In this document: positions 1 through 12,209 of the stretch, piece after piece
Layout: every line of letters starts with the position of its first letter
Numbering within the stretch: the first letter of the stretch is position 1
DNA from: Echinococcus granulosus
Lineage: Eukaryota; Platyhelminthes; Cestoda; Cyclophyllidea; Taeniidae
Length of the DNA stretch: 64,000 bases
Assembly: GCF_000524195.1 (NCBI RefSeq)
Contig: NW_020170396.1
Coordinates: 626,127 to 690,126, forward strand
Direction: 5' to 3'
Notes under the pieces: generated by a model
Seen by the model: the letters and a program-made list of their open reading frames with translations, nothing else
Databases searched by the model: none
What the model was told of the DNA's origin: nothing
Made by a program: the position numbers and the translations under genes

Positions 1-2340
1 AATGCCTAGCAAAGCACTCATTCACCTTCCAGAAACTGCGGTAATCTCTACTAAATGAACAATTCGGTTTCAGCCTCCTCGTCTTGCTATCAACGGCACC
101 ATGAGTGGCATTTTCCGATCCAATTACGTATGCTTAGCACCTGTTTAGGAGATTTACACAACCCTTGCAATAAATTAAAACAAATTGCCAGTTTATGCAC
201 CAACGACGACAGGGCAGTCAGGCGTAGTGGTCATGTTATGTATCACTATCTCTATTAGTTCTTATGCTTACTGTGGATTACTGTTTTTGCATTAGGCCCC
301 TCCAAACGTCTTCAAAGTGATCAACAACCCCTCCCCAACGCAGTCCACGAGGCATTCATTCGCCAAACAAGGCGGTGAGTCCACACAAGGGTAATGGACT
401 ACATGCGAAAGCAATGTATCAATGAGGGAGGGACAAGTGTGTACCAAATCCGGGATTTGAGGTACCAATTACAAGGTAACTACTATTTCCTTGGGAGGTT
501 GACACCCATGAAGGCAATGCGCCTGGGAGAGGGAGCCGCACAGCAATGTGACACAATTATGCACTCCAGCGGCAAAATAAACCTATTGTGAAAACAGTTC
601 GAGAACACAAAATTGTGCCGCTTTTTAGAAAACAGGGATGCTCGTTGGACGATGCTAAGAGATGAGTTGCCAAACGAGTGGGACATTAATCGTTGGAACA
701 TTTAACAGCCACAACGATCAAGAAGTCACGGACAAACCGAAGCCAGCAGATGTCAGGAGTCGCTAAACGTGGTCAGTCGGTGGTGCAAAGGAAAGGCGAT
801 GCCTTAAAAGGGCTTTGCGGCACGCGCACGACTATGCCCAACTTACATTGAAATCAAAAGGCCTTTCAATTGTTTGAGTTTTCCATAATACCCTTTTTCG
901 AAACCTTTTCATTTCATGTCTAAAAGGGTGAATTCTCTTCTGAGATGACTGCAATACCGAAATTTCGGTTGGAGGCCTGGGAGAAAGCTAAGCGGTGCAT
1001 GTACGGATTCTTTGAACCTCCAAAATGTAGGACTGCTTTTGTTTTTCAATCAGCAGAGGAAATACCATAAGCCGAGATTTAGATGACGCATTACATTGGC
1101 TATGGTAAAAAGCACATAACTGCCATTTCGGTTGTTTAAAATACTTACGCCAATTGATAGATGAATTTGACTTTGATGTGTAAATCCAAATTAAGACAGA
1201 GTAATTTCGTTTCCACAGAGCTATGGAAGGTAATTTAATGGGAATGAAACAAACACTGCTAGGTAAGTCTAAGTGCGGTGTCTCGCTAAGCTATTCTCCC
1301 AGCAGTTAGCCACTGCAAGTAGAACTCCTAGCGCGAACACTCCTGGTGACCGGAAATGCTTGATGAAAATTACCCCAATCTAATGCAAATTCATGCATGT
1401 AAATGGACTGACAACTTGAGTAGGAATTGAAAACGCAACCGATCCATCAAGTCATAGGGGTGTCAACGGGGCACAAAGTGCATGAAGCGAGGCAATTAGC
1501 GGCACAAAAAAGGAAGAAACTGACACTTCGTCTCATCTGCAACGTGGTAATAAGTAGGTAGCCAAATGTGTTCAGTTCTAACTTTAGTCAATTGTCCTAA
1601 CATTCCGGTAGGAACTAAAAACACCTACATAAAACTGATCATCCCTTGGCTAAAAGTGCCTTTACTAAGCTCGAAACCAAAGTTAATTTGAGGTGAAGTC
1701 AAACTCCAAAAGGAAAGATTGCCTCATTCATACTCGATTCTCCTATTAATGGAATTGAAGGAAATCCTACTAGGCAACCAGCCGAATGACTCAAGACCAA
1801 AGACCAAAAAATGCAACTTCCAAATCAGTTGAATGTACCGCTTACCAAATGTCCTAAATTTATTTGACTAAATAATGCAAAAAAAGGGCTGTAAATATCA
1901 AAAGAAAGGAAATAGGTCTAACAAAACGCACGTTATCACGATTTCTCAATTTCCTCACTCAGGACCACATTTCAGGTCGAGTGAGCACTGGTAAACCGAG
2001 ACATTTGCCAAAACTTCAAGCTAGTTTGTTTGTGTACTTAATTTGCAAAAGTAGTTGGTTTTCACACGAACTGTCAAACACATGCATCAGATTCAACGGA
2101 AACGGAGGCTCACGCTTTGCAATTTCATCTGAACCACTAACCACGCACACTACTTTAAGCCCATCCTCTCTTGAACCATCTCTAAATTCCCTGATTTTCT
2201 AAGTTATTATTACCCAAATTTCTGCTCCGATTGGTCCTCAACCTTCACAAATGGGTCGTGATGAGCTCGTGCATGCATAGCCGCCACAGTTACCCAACCA
2301 CTTCACATTAAGGACATAGTACACCCAAGTGTACACTCAC
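1..2340 (-). other. RED/IK intron or downstream DNA, no exon found
   Basis: The second RED/IK exon ends at 2341 with a clean donor in phase 0, so the transcript must continue leftwards. I looked on the minus strand for the conserved C-terminal part of RED (the tyrosine/cysteine-rich segment and the basic tail) and saw no convincing exon. The stretch is therefore either one intron longer than 2.3 kb or intron plus an exon too diverged to see by eye. The short open frames here look random. The 3' end of the gene is missing from the window. Confidence 0.5.
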
Positions 2341-4459
2341 CTGTTCATCGTTCGCCTTTGAAGCAACAGCAGAGGTGGGATACTTGTTGGCGATTTGTTG
2401 AATGAAGTCCTTAGTGGCAGAGAGAGAGGTCTTGGTGGCAGGCACCGCCACCGCCACCGCCTCCTCCTTCTCAAGAGACTTCTCAAAGTAGCGACCACTG
2501 GTACCGCTCGGTTGTGTTCGCCTCTCCGCCTCCTCACCCCCGCGACGGTGACCCCGACTTCGACCCATCTCCGCATCATCTCGGTGCGATCGGCGCGTAG
2601 GCACGTACTCCGTCGGCGCATCCTCAAATATGGCTGCAACAGGAAATGAAGGAATGGCTTCGAAAGATAAGCCTTGACTCAAAATGGTTTGATGACTAGA
2701 GCAGCTGCTGTATCTATGTTAGACTGACAAGCTAGGATGGAACCTATGCGAACATAGCACACACTCTTTAGGTAGATGGAATAAACACTCACTAAATGCT
2801 CTGGTTTGATGGTATAAGCAAAACCAAAACTTTAATTCTGAAACTCAACCATACTGAAGGAGAGAAATGGGATGATTTGAAAACGAAATGCGTGAAAAGC
2901 GGACTCGTTCATCAAGTTGAACAACCCGATTGATACGTCTTCATCTCTAAACACAACGTGGTAACAATGAAAACTACAGAATTTTACTATGCTGAACGAG
3001 GAGAAGGTCAGAAGGCTGCCTCATCGGTTATTTCTCACCATTAAGTACAGTTAAAAAGCACATCTTCGAGAATATAAGAGATTAGGCGAGCGATCCAAGC
3101 AAACAGACGCCGCTGTTAGGTGCATCATTGACGGAAGTAGTTCTAAAGCAAAGTCGTAATCTCGCTTTATGAATTAATTTGACTGATTACGTGTCAATTC
3201 TGAGAAGGGGAATGAGATGAAACATTCATCTTATCACTCTTGATAAAGGTTATTTAACTAGCACCCATGTTTTAACAACTGGCTCACCTTTTCATCATAA
3301 CCCAAGATAAAAGAACCAACTCGTGGAAGTAAGGAGAGATGGGGAAGAGCTGATACTCACGTTGAGACTTCTTTGTGCTTTCCTGTTGCATAGGCTGGAT
3401 GTCATATTCAGAAACACCACCGATCTTCTGCTTTGCCGACTTGGCTTTCTTTGCTTGTCTCCGACCGGCGCGAGTGTAAGCAAAGATCTGGGCCAATTTG
3501 TTTATGACAATGTCATTAGTAGTCAAATCGGAATTTCCTGCCGCAGCCTGGTCCAACAGAGGACAGTCGGCCTTGCTCCGAATCACGGTTGCTGGCACCT
3601 CAAATTCCGCCATCTCGTCCTCCAATTCCACTCGATAAGCCATTCGACCAGGCTGAAAGAACTCATTTCTCTCCACCTTACCCTGATTGGTTTTAAACAG
3701 GGTCTCAATTATCCCCTCGGCTAAACGCGTCTTAAAGTGCAATCCCGCCTCGACTACGTCCCGCGTACCCTCTCCAATCGGTCTCTCAAGTTCTGCGTCC
3801 AACTGCTGCTCCGCTTCCATCTCCTTGTTCTGAATCTCTCGTCGGACCTTCTCCAACAGAACGTAGTCTAAACCTTTCACCAAGTGAGTATGCTCCATGT
3901 CACCGCCAAAATACTTCGACTCCTCAATAGCCCTTCTACGTTCTGCAGCGTGCGAAGCGCTGGAGGTAGGAGCAACGGCGCGATAGTCGGCCGTTCGTAC
4001 GAGGCGATCGTGCTCGTCCTCACGATCCTCCGCACCCTCACCACCATTCTCTGTTGCATTAGGGTCGAGGCTTTCCATAGTGCTGGAGATCTTGCCTTCC
4101 CGGCGCTCACGCGCTCTGTCACGGTACTTAGGCGCTGGCCCAGTGACCCCACCTTCTCCAACCTCACCACCGCCGCTGCCAACGGGACCACCACCACCAC
4201 CGTCCTCTCCACCCCGCCTGTGCCTCCTATCGTGGCGATGGTGGGTACGTGGCTTCTGGTGGGCCTTGTGGGAGTGCGTTTTTGCACGATCGGAGCGTCC
4301 GCGAGGAACGCTGACACTTCCGGCATCTTTTTGTGATTTGCGAGGCCCCGCAGTGAGGAGAAGTTTGCGGAAGTCGCTGTTTGAGAGCTGAGTTTGCTTA
4401 GTTAACGGCTCGCCTGGTGGTGGAGGTTGGGGATTCGATATTGCTTCCAGGTTATCCAT
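2341..4459 (-). CDS. IK: Protein RED (IK), spliceosomal B-complex factor, 3' part outside window
   Basis: RED/IK is a nuclear protein of the spliceosomal B complex, working with SMU1 around pre-mRNA activation. Two coding exons are visible: 4459-3361 (ATG to a phase-1 donor, 366 codons) and 2633-2341 (phase-0 donor). The first holds the RED_N region, with DFRKLL near residue 30, KYRDRARERREG, the hallmark GGDMEHTHLVKGLDY, PGRMAYRVELEDE, TVIRSKADCP and LTTNDIVINKL. The second begins IFEDAPTEYVP, as in animal RED, and includes YFEKSLEKEE. Compared with vertebrate RED there is a Gly-rich insert around residues 100-120, and the long Arg-Glu/Arg-Asp dipeptide tract is reduced to a short basic stretch. 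An acceptor-like CAG lies 2 nt before the ATG, which suggests trans-splicing or a 5'UTR intron. Identity is secure; the gene is truncated by the window edge, not visibly broken. Confidence 0.92.
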
Positions 4460-7140
4460 TCCTGAATCAAATTGTTCAAGCACAAAAAGACAACCAATCA
4501 ATCAAATATTAACCCCAACAAAACAAAAAATCCTTTCCAGCGGCATAAAGGAGTTTGAACAAAATCTTCGACAACCCGATAAACAGATCAGATTGTGAGA
4601 AAACTAGCAGCATATTCAAAAATTATCGCAAAGACAAGTCGGAGAAAGTGGCCAGTGGCCCCATTTTAACATTGTAAACAACTTCAGCCGAAACAGCACA
4701 CGTTGCAAATGCAAGACACCAGTTACAACAAAACTAACTAAAGAACGAATTCTGACTTGGAAAACAATAATACTACAGTTCAAAGTAGAAATGATCTCTC
4801 CCTCAACTAACTTAATGCTAAAATGAGCTAGAATTAACCCGTATTACAGACAAGTAAAATCAGCTATCAAAATGCATGATGTCAAATATCGCATGGTTAT
4901 GATGACAGCAGTTGAATTAGCAAGATAATCGAATTTTGGATTGATTAAAAGGTGAACACTTGGGCTAAAATAAAAGGAGAGCACTCACAGATCAGACAAG
5001 TCAGAAGCAACTGAGATCTTTGTGTAATGCGGACGTTTTGTAAATTTAGAGAAACAACTAATCAAAGTGGCACCCAGAATATTAATATTAAAATCAGCAT
5101 TTTTTTTGCATTATTTCTATTTTTGACTAAGCCTTTCCTTGGTGTTATGTGCAGAATAAGCTTTGTAAAAATCACAACATTAGTAAGGTCTACCAACTCG
5201 CGTTACCACAACTATAAAATAGAAATAACGCCCTTAGACTTATACTCATGTTGAGTGCTACATTATTACTGAAATACCTCTGTTTTGTTTCCTTCTTTGC
5301 AATGACCAAATGCCCCACAGACTACCGAACATTTCCTAATCTGTTCTTGCAACACTTTTCGTTGAATTATGCGATTTATCATTGACTAAGTGTTTAGAAG
5401 TAGAAGCGCTAGGGTGGTCATAGACGCAGCCGAAGGACTATGCTATCAGGCAATAATGCAGTCTAAATTTTTAGCATAACATGTTTTGAGACTACTATAA
5501 GGCATCCGAAACCAAAAAAAGCGTTGCCCTGGAAACCTCTAGAAGAACTTTTTCGTTTTAATGTGACCACACTTATTACCGATTTTACTTAGCATGTGAA
5601 TCTTCTAAGTGTTTAGTAAAATTCGGCTCTTTGAGGTCTACCCAAAGAAAACAAGGGCATAGAACCAGGGCAGAGTAGGCTTTGTTAACGTAGGGAAGAG
5701 TTTGGTGGATGGGAGTATAGTGGTGTAACTACAAGCAAGGGTTAAACAAACAATCGAAGTATAACAATATTGATGCGGATAGATCATAGAGCTGCACGCT
5801 GTACCACTACAAATAGAGCGTCGCCATCTTAAGTTAGATTAGTGAATCTGCATTTGAGTTTCTTTTGTGAACCTGTTTGTGGAAGAAAACGCCCATTTAG
5901 TCCTGGTCTTACATTCAACTTCTAACATTATACGAATGTGCCCTTTTCCGCAATTGTAGTAGTGCCTGAAATATTTTAACAGAATCATCACCTGAAATGC
6001 CACCTAAACTGTAACGCATCAGTTATCTTGAAAAAGTGAACATTTATGCTAAATAGAAGTTGTTAGGAGATTATCTGTCACTTGCCTTTTCAAAATCACG
6101 ATGGTTTTAGCTCTTCCAAAAGGATCTGACATGATGAAACACTTACCTTTGCATCTACAAAATGCGGCGATTTTATTAACCTCACTTGATGCAACCCATG
6201 AATAGGTGGCCTCTCGCTATCGATGACCTTAAAGCCACTAGTCATTTGCCCTCTTAATTCCCACTTACGATCCACTCGTCTGATTGACCTCTTGCTCCCG
6301 TAATTCATCACAATTCACAAGCGGTATTTTCCCTTTCCTATGCAACTTAGTCTTTAAGGAGTTAGCGAATTATTCCTTTTCAATATAAGCACAATAATAA
6401 CGCCTACGATGTCAGGAAAACCTATCAACTGGATATTTAATCCCCTTTTATGGAAAAATGGAAATAAGGAACAGTCAAACCGGTTACTGCTATGAAGAAG
6501 ATATTTTTTTCTCTCTAAGTAACCGAAGATGTTGCGACTCGATCATTAGTTTCTAACACTACATCCCTGAAATGTCACACCGAAGTTGTGACCCTCACCA
6601 CCCCAAATATGGCTTCACTAGTGATTCTCCCTTTTGCAAAACTATTTTCCTGTTCTGTGTTAAATGTTTTGCCACAGTAAAATTAAAGAACATTTTTTTG
6701 GTTGGTGATACGGCTTTGGCATTCGAGGCGGAGGATTCGGGGGAGAGAAAATCAGCCGTCAACAGCCGTGAGGAAACAGACTGCAGCAACTGACGCCGTG
6801 TGGTCCCAGAACCGCTGAAATCAGGCGTCAAGCTGGGAAACCTCACAGAAGCAGCCTCTACGAAACTTTGGTGAAATGTGATGATAAAATTCCACGCAAA
6901 GTAAACAGGCTGACGTGGCCAGATATGTCATAGTTTGTTCATAATTTTCCTCCAGCCAAATGACTGTAACTACCTAAAATGGAACAATTAGCTGACAAAG
7001 TGCTTGCGACAACATAACGGCTGCCCATCATCTTTAGCATTCACATTTGACTGATGTTTGTCTTTTTGCTACACCCTAATGTGTTCTTAGCCGGACATAC
7101 TGCAATAGTTTGATTGTTTGGTTAACTTCTTGTTTTGGTC
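4460..7140. other. Intergenic, no gene recognised
   Basis: This AT-rich DNA lies upstream of RED. Only short random open frames occur on both strands; none has family-like composition or plausible flanking splice sites. No RNA gene or structured repeat was recognised. Confidence 0.5.
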
Positions 7141-7950
7141 TCGCGGGCACTTAAGGCTCGGCCATTGCGATTCCGTTGAATAGCATGGCCTCTGGGCCAG
7201 GTCAGTAGAGGTTCAGTCTTTTTGAAAGACTGAGTGCTGCAAACCCGGTGATAAAAGACATCCATCTCAATTACCGTTCTTGAATGCTAAATCTTAGCGT
7301 GACAGAAGAAGGGTGTATGCAGCAGATGGGCGAATCTGTAACGGTTCCTAACAGAAAGGCTGAAAATGACGTCTTCCTTCAGCAACCATTCCAGTCCCGC
7401 GCACTGCTGCGGGAATGCTATTAACATCTACAGTGTCACTAGCCATGGCCGTAAACCATCTTGAAAAGTTCGTTGCGAAGCTGCTCACTGTACCTGTACG
7501 AAGATGTCAAATGTGGGAACACGGGATAGCCCCTCCACCTCACTACTAGCTGGGTAGAACCCAGATACATATGGCTGGGCAGCACTGAAGTAAGAACAAA
7601 GTGGTAAGAAGGAATGGCCGCGAAACCATATCCCCACGAAACTATTTTAAATCCAGTTCCTTATTAATTGAATCTGGTTTCAAACCGGTATTCCCACGAC
7701 TGGCGGTGGACATACAAGCCGGACAGCGCATTCCCCTTCCCCCAATACAGTTCCCAAACGGGACAAAACCCCAGATTTAGCGAAGTTGCCAAGAGCTTGG
7801 TTCGTTAGGGTTTTTCTTACGTCACATACTGCATTGCGATTGTCGACGCAGGAGGTTGGCCAAAGGGAGTGTCGGAGACGACGCTTAATAGAAGAGGAGG
7901 GCTATGTAATACTTTGATTGTACTGTGGCTTGGCGGATTGGCCTCTGAGC
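7141..7950 (+). repeat. Dispersed repeat family R1, copy 1 (longest)
   Basis: Ordered sequence blocks here recur at 9170-9560 and 59130-59945, and inverted at 56440-57020. The blocks are a GGCCTCTGGGCCA-type start, a block with GTGACAGAAGAAGGG, a block with GTGTCACTAGCCATGGCC, a block with GGCTGGGCAGCACTGAAG, and an ending with GACGCAGGAGGTTGGCC and GAAGAGGAGGGCT. Copies differ by substitutions and small indels, so they are old. No open frame is shared between copies, so this looks like a non-autonomous or decayed element rather than a gene. Boundaries are approximate. Confidence 0.65.
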
Positions 7951-9169
7951 CATGTCAGCTGCTCCCAGCCCCGCTGAAAGTCTCGGGGCGCTACAAACAC
8001 CTTTTCTCCAGTCTCGTGATCCATCTTGTATTCAGCCTATCGTAGCCTCATTTCAGCGAGTTTTCACTCGACTTCCAAACGGTTTGGCGCTACTTCCGGA
8101 ATACACGACCAACCTCCCACAGTGAAACTCGAGGTTTGTTATTTTATGCTGGCAACGTGTTGTTTTTGGATATTTCCAAAAATACCTTTAAATATTTGAA
8201 AGTAAATCAACTTATTTGCCCAGAAAAAAATACGCATTTCTGTATTGTTGAGGTAGACCGTAGACCTATGAAACTTCTCTGAAGACGACGCACAGTAGGG
8301 CCAAGGCGGGGACTACTGGTATGGTTTGGGGGCCATGTCGCCCAAAGGCGGAGCCTTAAGCACAGGCGAAACCGAAGCGAAGAGTTTAATAAACAAATTA
8401 TTGCAAGCCGACTGCTAAACATGTCGACAACTTAATAGAATAGGCACCAAGAGGTTAAATTTTGGATCTCATTGCTGATAGTAAAGCAAACAGTTGTCTT
8501 TTGTGACTACGGGGTGGGGCATTCAGCACCACCTGACTGCATCCCTGTGTTTAAGTCAGCGGTTAAAATGATTTCGTCTTTTTTGTAATGTTTGCCTCCG
8601 ATTTTAGACACCTGGGTAGAGAAGACTGGTTTGAGTAGGGCGAATCAGTGCTTTTTTCCTCTTCGGAAATTGATGGTACCTTTATAATCGCGGGGTTCGT
8701 CCTATCCACCAGCTTGCCGTCCAAAACGATGCAATCAAACAAACATGTAATTCATGTGAAAAGAATCTCTTCTCAGCCCTGCTACCCACCTTGAGAACTG
8801 CAATTAAACATTCTTTCTGAAGCAATTCGTATGCAAACTACCCTCCTAGTAGAGGCATTTTACACCGTTTCCAAGCATTCGCACTCCCATTTCGATGTGA
8901 CTAGCGCATGAGACGGAATTTTATGGGCAATTAGCTTTGTACAATACGACGTAGCGAAAAAAACGCCTAGCTCTGCTAAGTACTGCGGTCTTGCGTTAAA
9001 GATGCCACTTCCTCCGATGATTTACGGCGTGTCTGCACACAAAGCAGCTGGAGTGGCAGGAATGACTCCTGAGGCATTCGTCTTTTGGCAGTTTGAGATA
9101 CACCAAAAATCAGTATTTCAGCTGCCTTTAAAAAGTTGCTTTTTTAACCTACAGTTATTGTACCTCCGC

Positions 9170-9560
9170 CGGGTGGCCTGGCCTTTGGGCAATGTCGGCA
9201 GCCCCTTGTACGACAACGATACATATTCTGTCAGGGTAACAAATCTTCTTTCATCTTCAGGATAGCCTTGACGCACTACATCGGTGACAGCGGAAAGTGA
9301 ACCCTATTTCTGAAAAATATCCACCTTAATTTCCATTACTAAATGCAAAACTTTGGCGTGGAAGCAAGAAGGGCATATGCTGCTGATGGGGGGAATATGT
9401 GATGATCCCCCATAGAAGGGCTGAAAATTACGGCAACTACCCCAGTCCCGCGATCTGCTGGACTGCTATTCACAACTGAAGCGGCACTAATCGCAGCAGA
9501 CACGTAGTACCTCCCGCTATTATACCTTCTTTTGTCTTCAGGGAAGTCCTGAGCTCTACA
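9170..9560 (+). repeat. Dispersed repeat family R1, copy 2 (partial)
   Basis: This copy keeps the GGCCTGGCCTTTGGGC start block, the AGCAAGAAGGGCATATG block and the CCCCAGTCCCGCGATCTGCTGG block in the same order as the copy at 7141, then loses similarity. It lies about 1.2 kb downstream of that copy in the same orientation. Confidence 0.55.
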
Positions 9561-12209
9561 AAAGTCTACTAGTATATTTAAGAAGGGTTGGGGCTAGAGA
9601 CAGTTGTCATTAGAATTCTGAGACATCAGCCTCTAATACATATTGAAATTCTATTCTATTCTTTGTTATTTCTATTTCTTCGTAAAATAATTGTTCTACC
9701 TTTGACCTCTGTTTACCCGAATGGGAGAAGGTGAGCCTAAAGAACCTTGCGACTTGGTTCGACTAAAATGACCACCGCCTAATATGCGTTTGTCGAAACA
9801 CGGAAAACCTACTTCTCTGCCCCAAAAAAACGAGGCCTATTTAATAACTTCGCCAGACTTGTCTCGACACATTAACTATTGTTACTTCAATTTAGAAAAA
9901 AAGCATGCCGTTTAGCCAAAAAAATTGCGCTAGGTGTTCGCTGCAAACACCAAGTTGTTGTGGTGTCTCTCCATCTCACCCCGCCTTAAGAATAACTTGC
10001 GCCGCATAAAGGTGGTAAAAAACGTCTCAGGGACGAATGTACGCATAAAACGTTAAAACCACTGCGCTGTTATGGCTTTGCTTAGTTATGAAGCCAGAAA
10101 GCAACACACACCCGTGGCTAGACCGTGCCTCCGTCCCAAATACTTCAGTCCCCTTTTTGTTCACTTTTTCCTCCAGTACTCAAAAGACATAAGAATGTAG
10201 TCACTCATTCTCCTTTATCAGGTTGCCATTATTCACCAAAACTGCGGACAAAGAAGTCTTGCATGTTAAATTCAACTTGTCAATAAAAGTAACAGCTACA
10301 GTTGCAATTCTTTTTCGCTTCCACTCATGCGCCGCTCTCATGCGCCGGTTGGAAGGCGAATTTGATGGTCTAAAGGAGGGACCAGCATAGGCGTTGGTGG
10401 GGCCAGAGCAGCAAAGGCTGGCAGCGTGACGAGACATGACAAACCCCATTACTCATCAGTGAAGTCCGCTGAGTGTAAATGGAAATAAGGCAAAAAAAAG
10501 AAATTTACACCGCTGCTTCACGTGCAGACCGCGCTGTGAAATTATTTATGTCGTGGAGACACCTTTGCATGGAGAAAAAAATGAGAAAAATTTCATAGCA
10601 GAAGATTTGATTAAAGTTATTATCAAAATGTATCCATACAGGTGTAAGAGGAAAAAATAAAGAAAAAGTCACTTTCTAGAGATTGAATGAATAAAAAAAT
10701 AAAATTTGGAATAAAATGGGAAGGACTGATTAAATGAATGCACAGGTCGGCAGTGAAAAAAATGAATGGAGGATTGAATGAGTAAAATAGGGAACGAACG
10801 AATAATTGCACTTCAGTGTCCTTTTGACGACTCATTTTTGCTACCTAAACACCGATTTTCCCACTTGAGATATCGGGCTACTCCTTTTGAGATGCCGCTA
10901 AGACTACCTATCATTATTCGCACCTTTTGTATAGTTCATTCTAATTCAGCCGCCCTTTTCCCGCCGATTTTGGTGTCTACCATCAACCCTGGTGACACGC
11001 CCATAGCCTGTTTGCGGAGTGTCACGCGCATACTAATGCTTTATCAGTAAACTAGGGTGGCAACGAGGATGGCAAAGGCGCCAAATTAGTAAGCCAGGGT
11101 AGTCTGGCCGGCCAAAGGACATGAGTGCTGAGGCTTCGCGTGCGCGCGCGCCTCTAATTGGCCAATCACATGTGTGACGTGGCCGAGGCGGGCGAGCAAA
11201 GAAAGCGGTACCAATGCGCCTCAACCATTGCGGACATATCCTCCAATCTGCAAAGTCACGTGTAGCTTGTCAACTTAGAAAAAAAGGATTGGGGGGGCAT
11301 CTACTGCATTTGGGTTGTTTGGTTCCGTGACGAACACCACGCGCCTACGCATTGGAATTTTGGAGGTAACTCTCATAAGGAGCCGGCTAACATCTTAGAC
11401 GTTCTACTTAAATTGTATTCAGCACCTGCGAAGCGAGAAGTAGACTGGCTGACAAATTCCTTCTTCCTCAAAAACTACTGCTAGAAGAACAACCCGGTAA
11501 AAATCGGAAGTCTTCTCCTATCCATGACCAACAAGGAAAGATTCTGACGTCTACGTTTTTGGCCAGATGATAATGTGACATTCCGTTTGGGTGCGCTTTC
11601 CAAATCGCCTTTGCGGTCTCGTTCCTTCTCGTGAAGATCAACAAGAATATGAAAGACCCGTATTTATAATAAGCCTCACCACAGAGAGTACCTTGGCAGC
11701 CGGTTTTTTATCCTCACACCGTGCTTGTCCGTTGAGTAATTGGTTTAGTCGGTGTTCTACAGAGGTTAAAAAAGATGCAGATCCATTCCAGACGGCACGA
11801 TATGGAACTCAAAGGATCTTGACAAAAGACATTTGGTGTTGGATTCACCTTTGGTTACTTTAAAGGTGAAATCGTCTTCTCCATGCCCTAAATGGAGAGT
11901 TGACACAAAGGTTACATATTAGCGCTTGTCATTCATAAGTAAGCGTCAAAGAGTAGGTGAAGGGCAAAATTAGGGAACGTATACACATGAATGCACGTGG
12001 GGGATATCATACAGACACGAATAGAAGGGCGAGAGTATAGAGAAGGGAGAACAGCGATTCCATGTTTACAACCAAGAGGAGTCGGGCGTTCCTTCGTGCG
12101 GCTAGAGGTCCGCGGCACTGGGGAAAAATAGCTTAAACTTCGTTACTGACATGCGGAGTTGAGATGTTGATGACAATGCAAGCACCCATGATGTGTTGGG
12201 TGGAGAGTT
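9561..12209. other. Intergenic, 3' side of the L1-type gene
   Basis: No gene is recognised. The stretch includes a more GC-rich patch around 11100-11230 with CG-rich tracts and short open frames that lack coding character. The 3'UTR and poly(A) site of the minus-strand L1-type gene must begin just below 12210; I did not see a clear AATAAA on that strand. Confidence 0.45.

Noticed and set aside
2395..2649. Plus-strand and alternative minus-strand frames over the second RED exon
   Set aside because: They are shadows of the RED coding exon. Arg-rich codons in one frame give long frames in the others.
3877..4391. Long frames on both strands over the first RED exon
   Set aside because: They are shadow frames of RED. 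The proline/threonine-rich plus-strand frames arise from the reverse complement of the glycine-rich insert.
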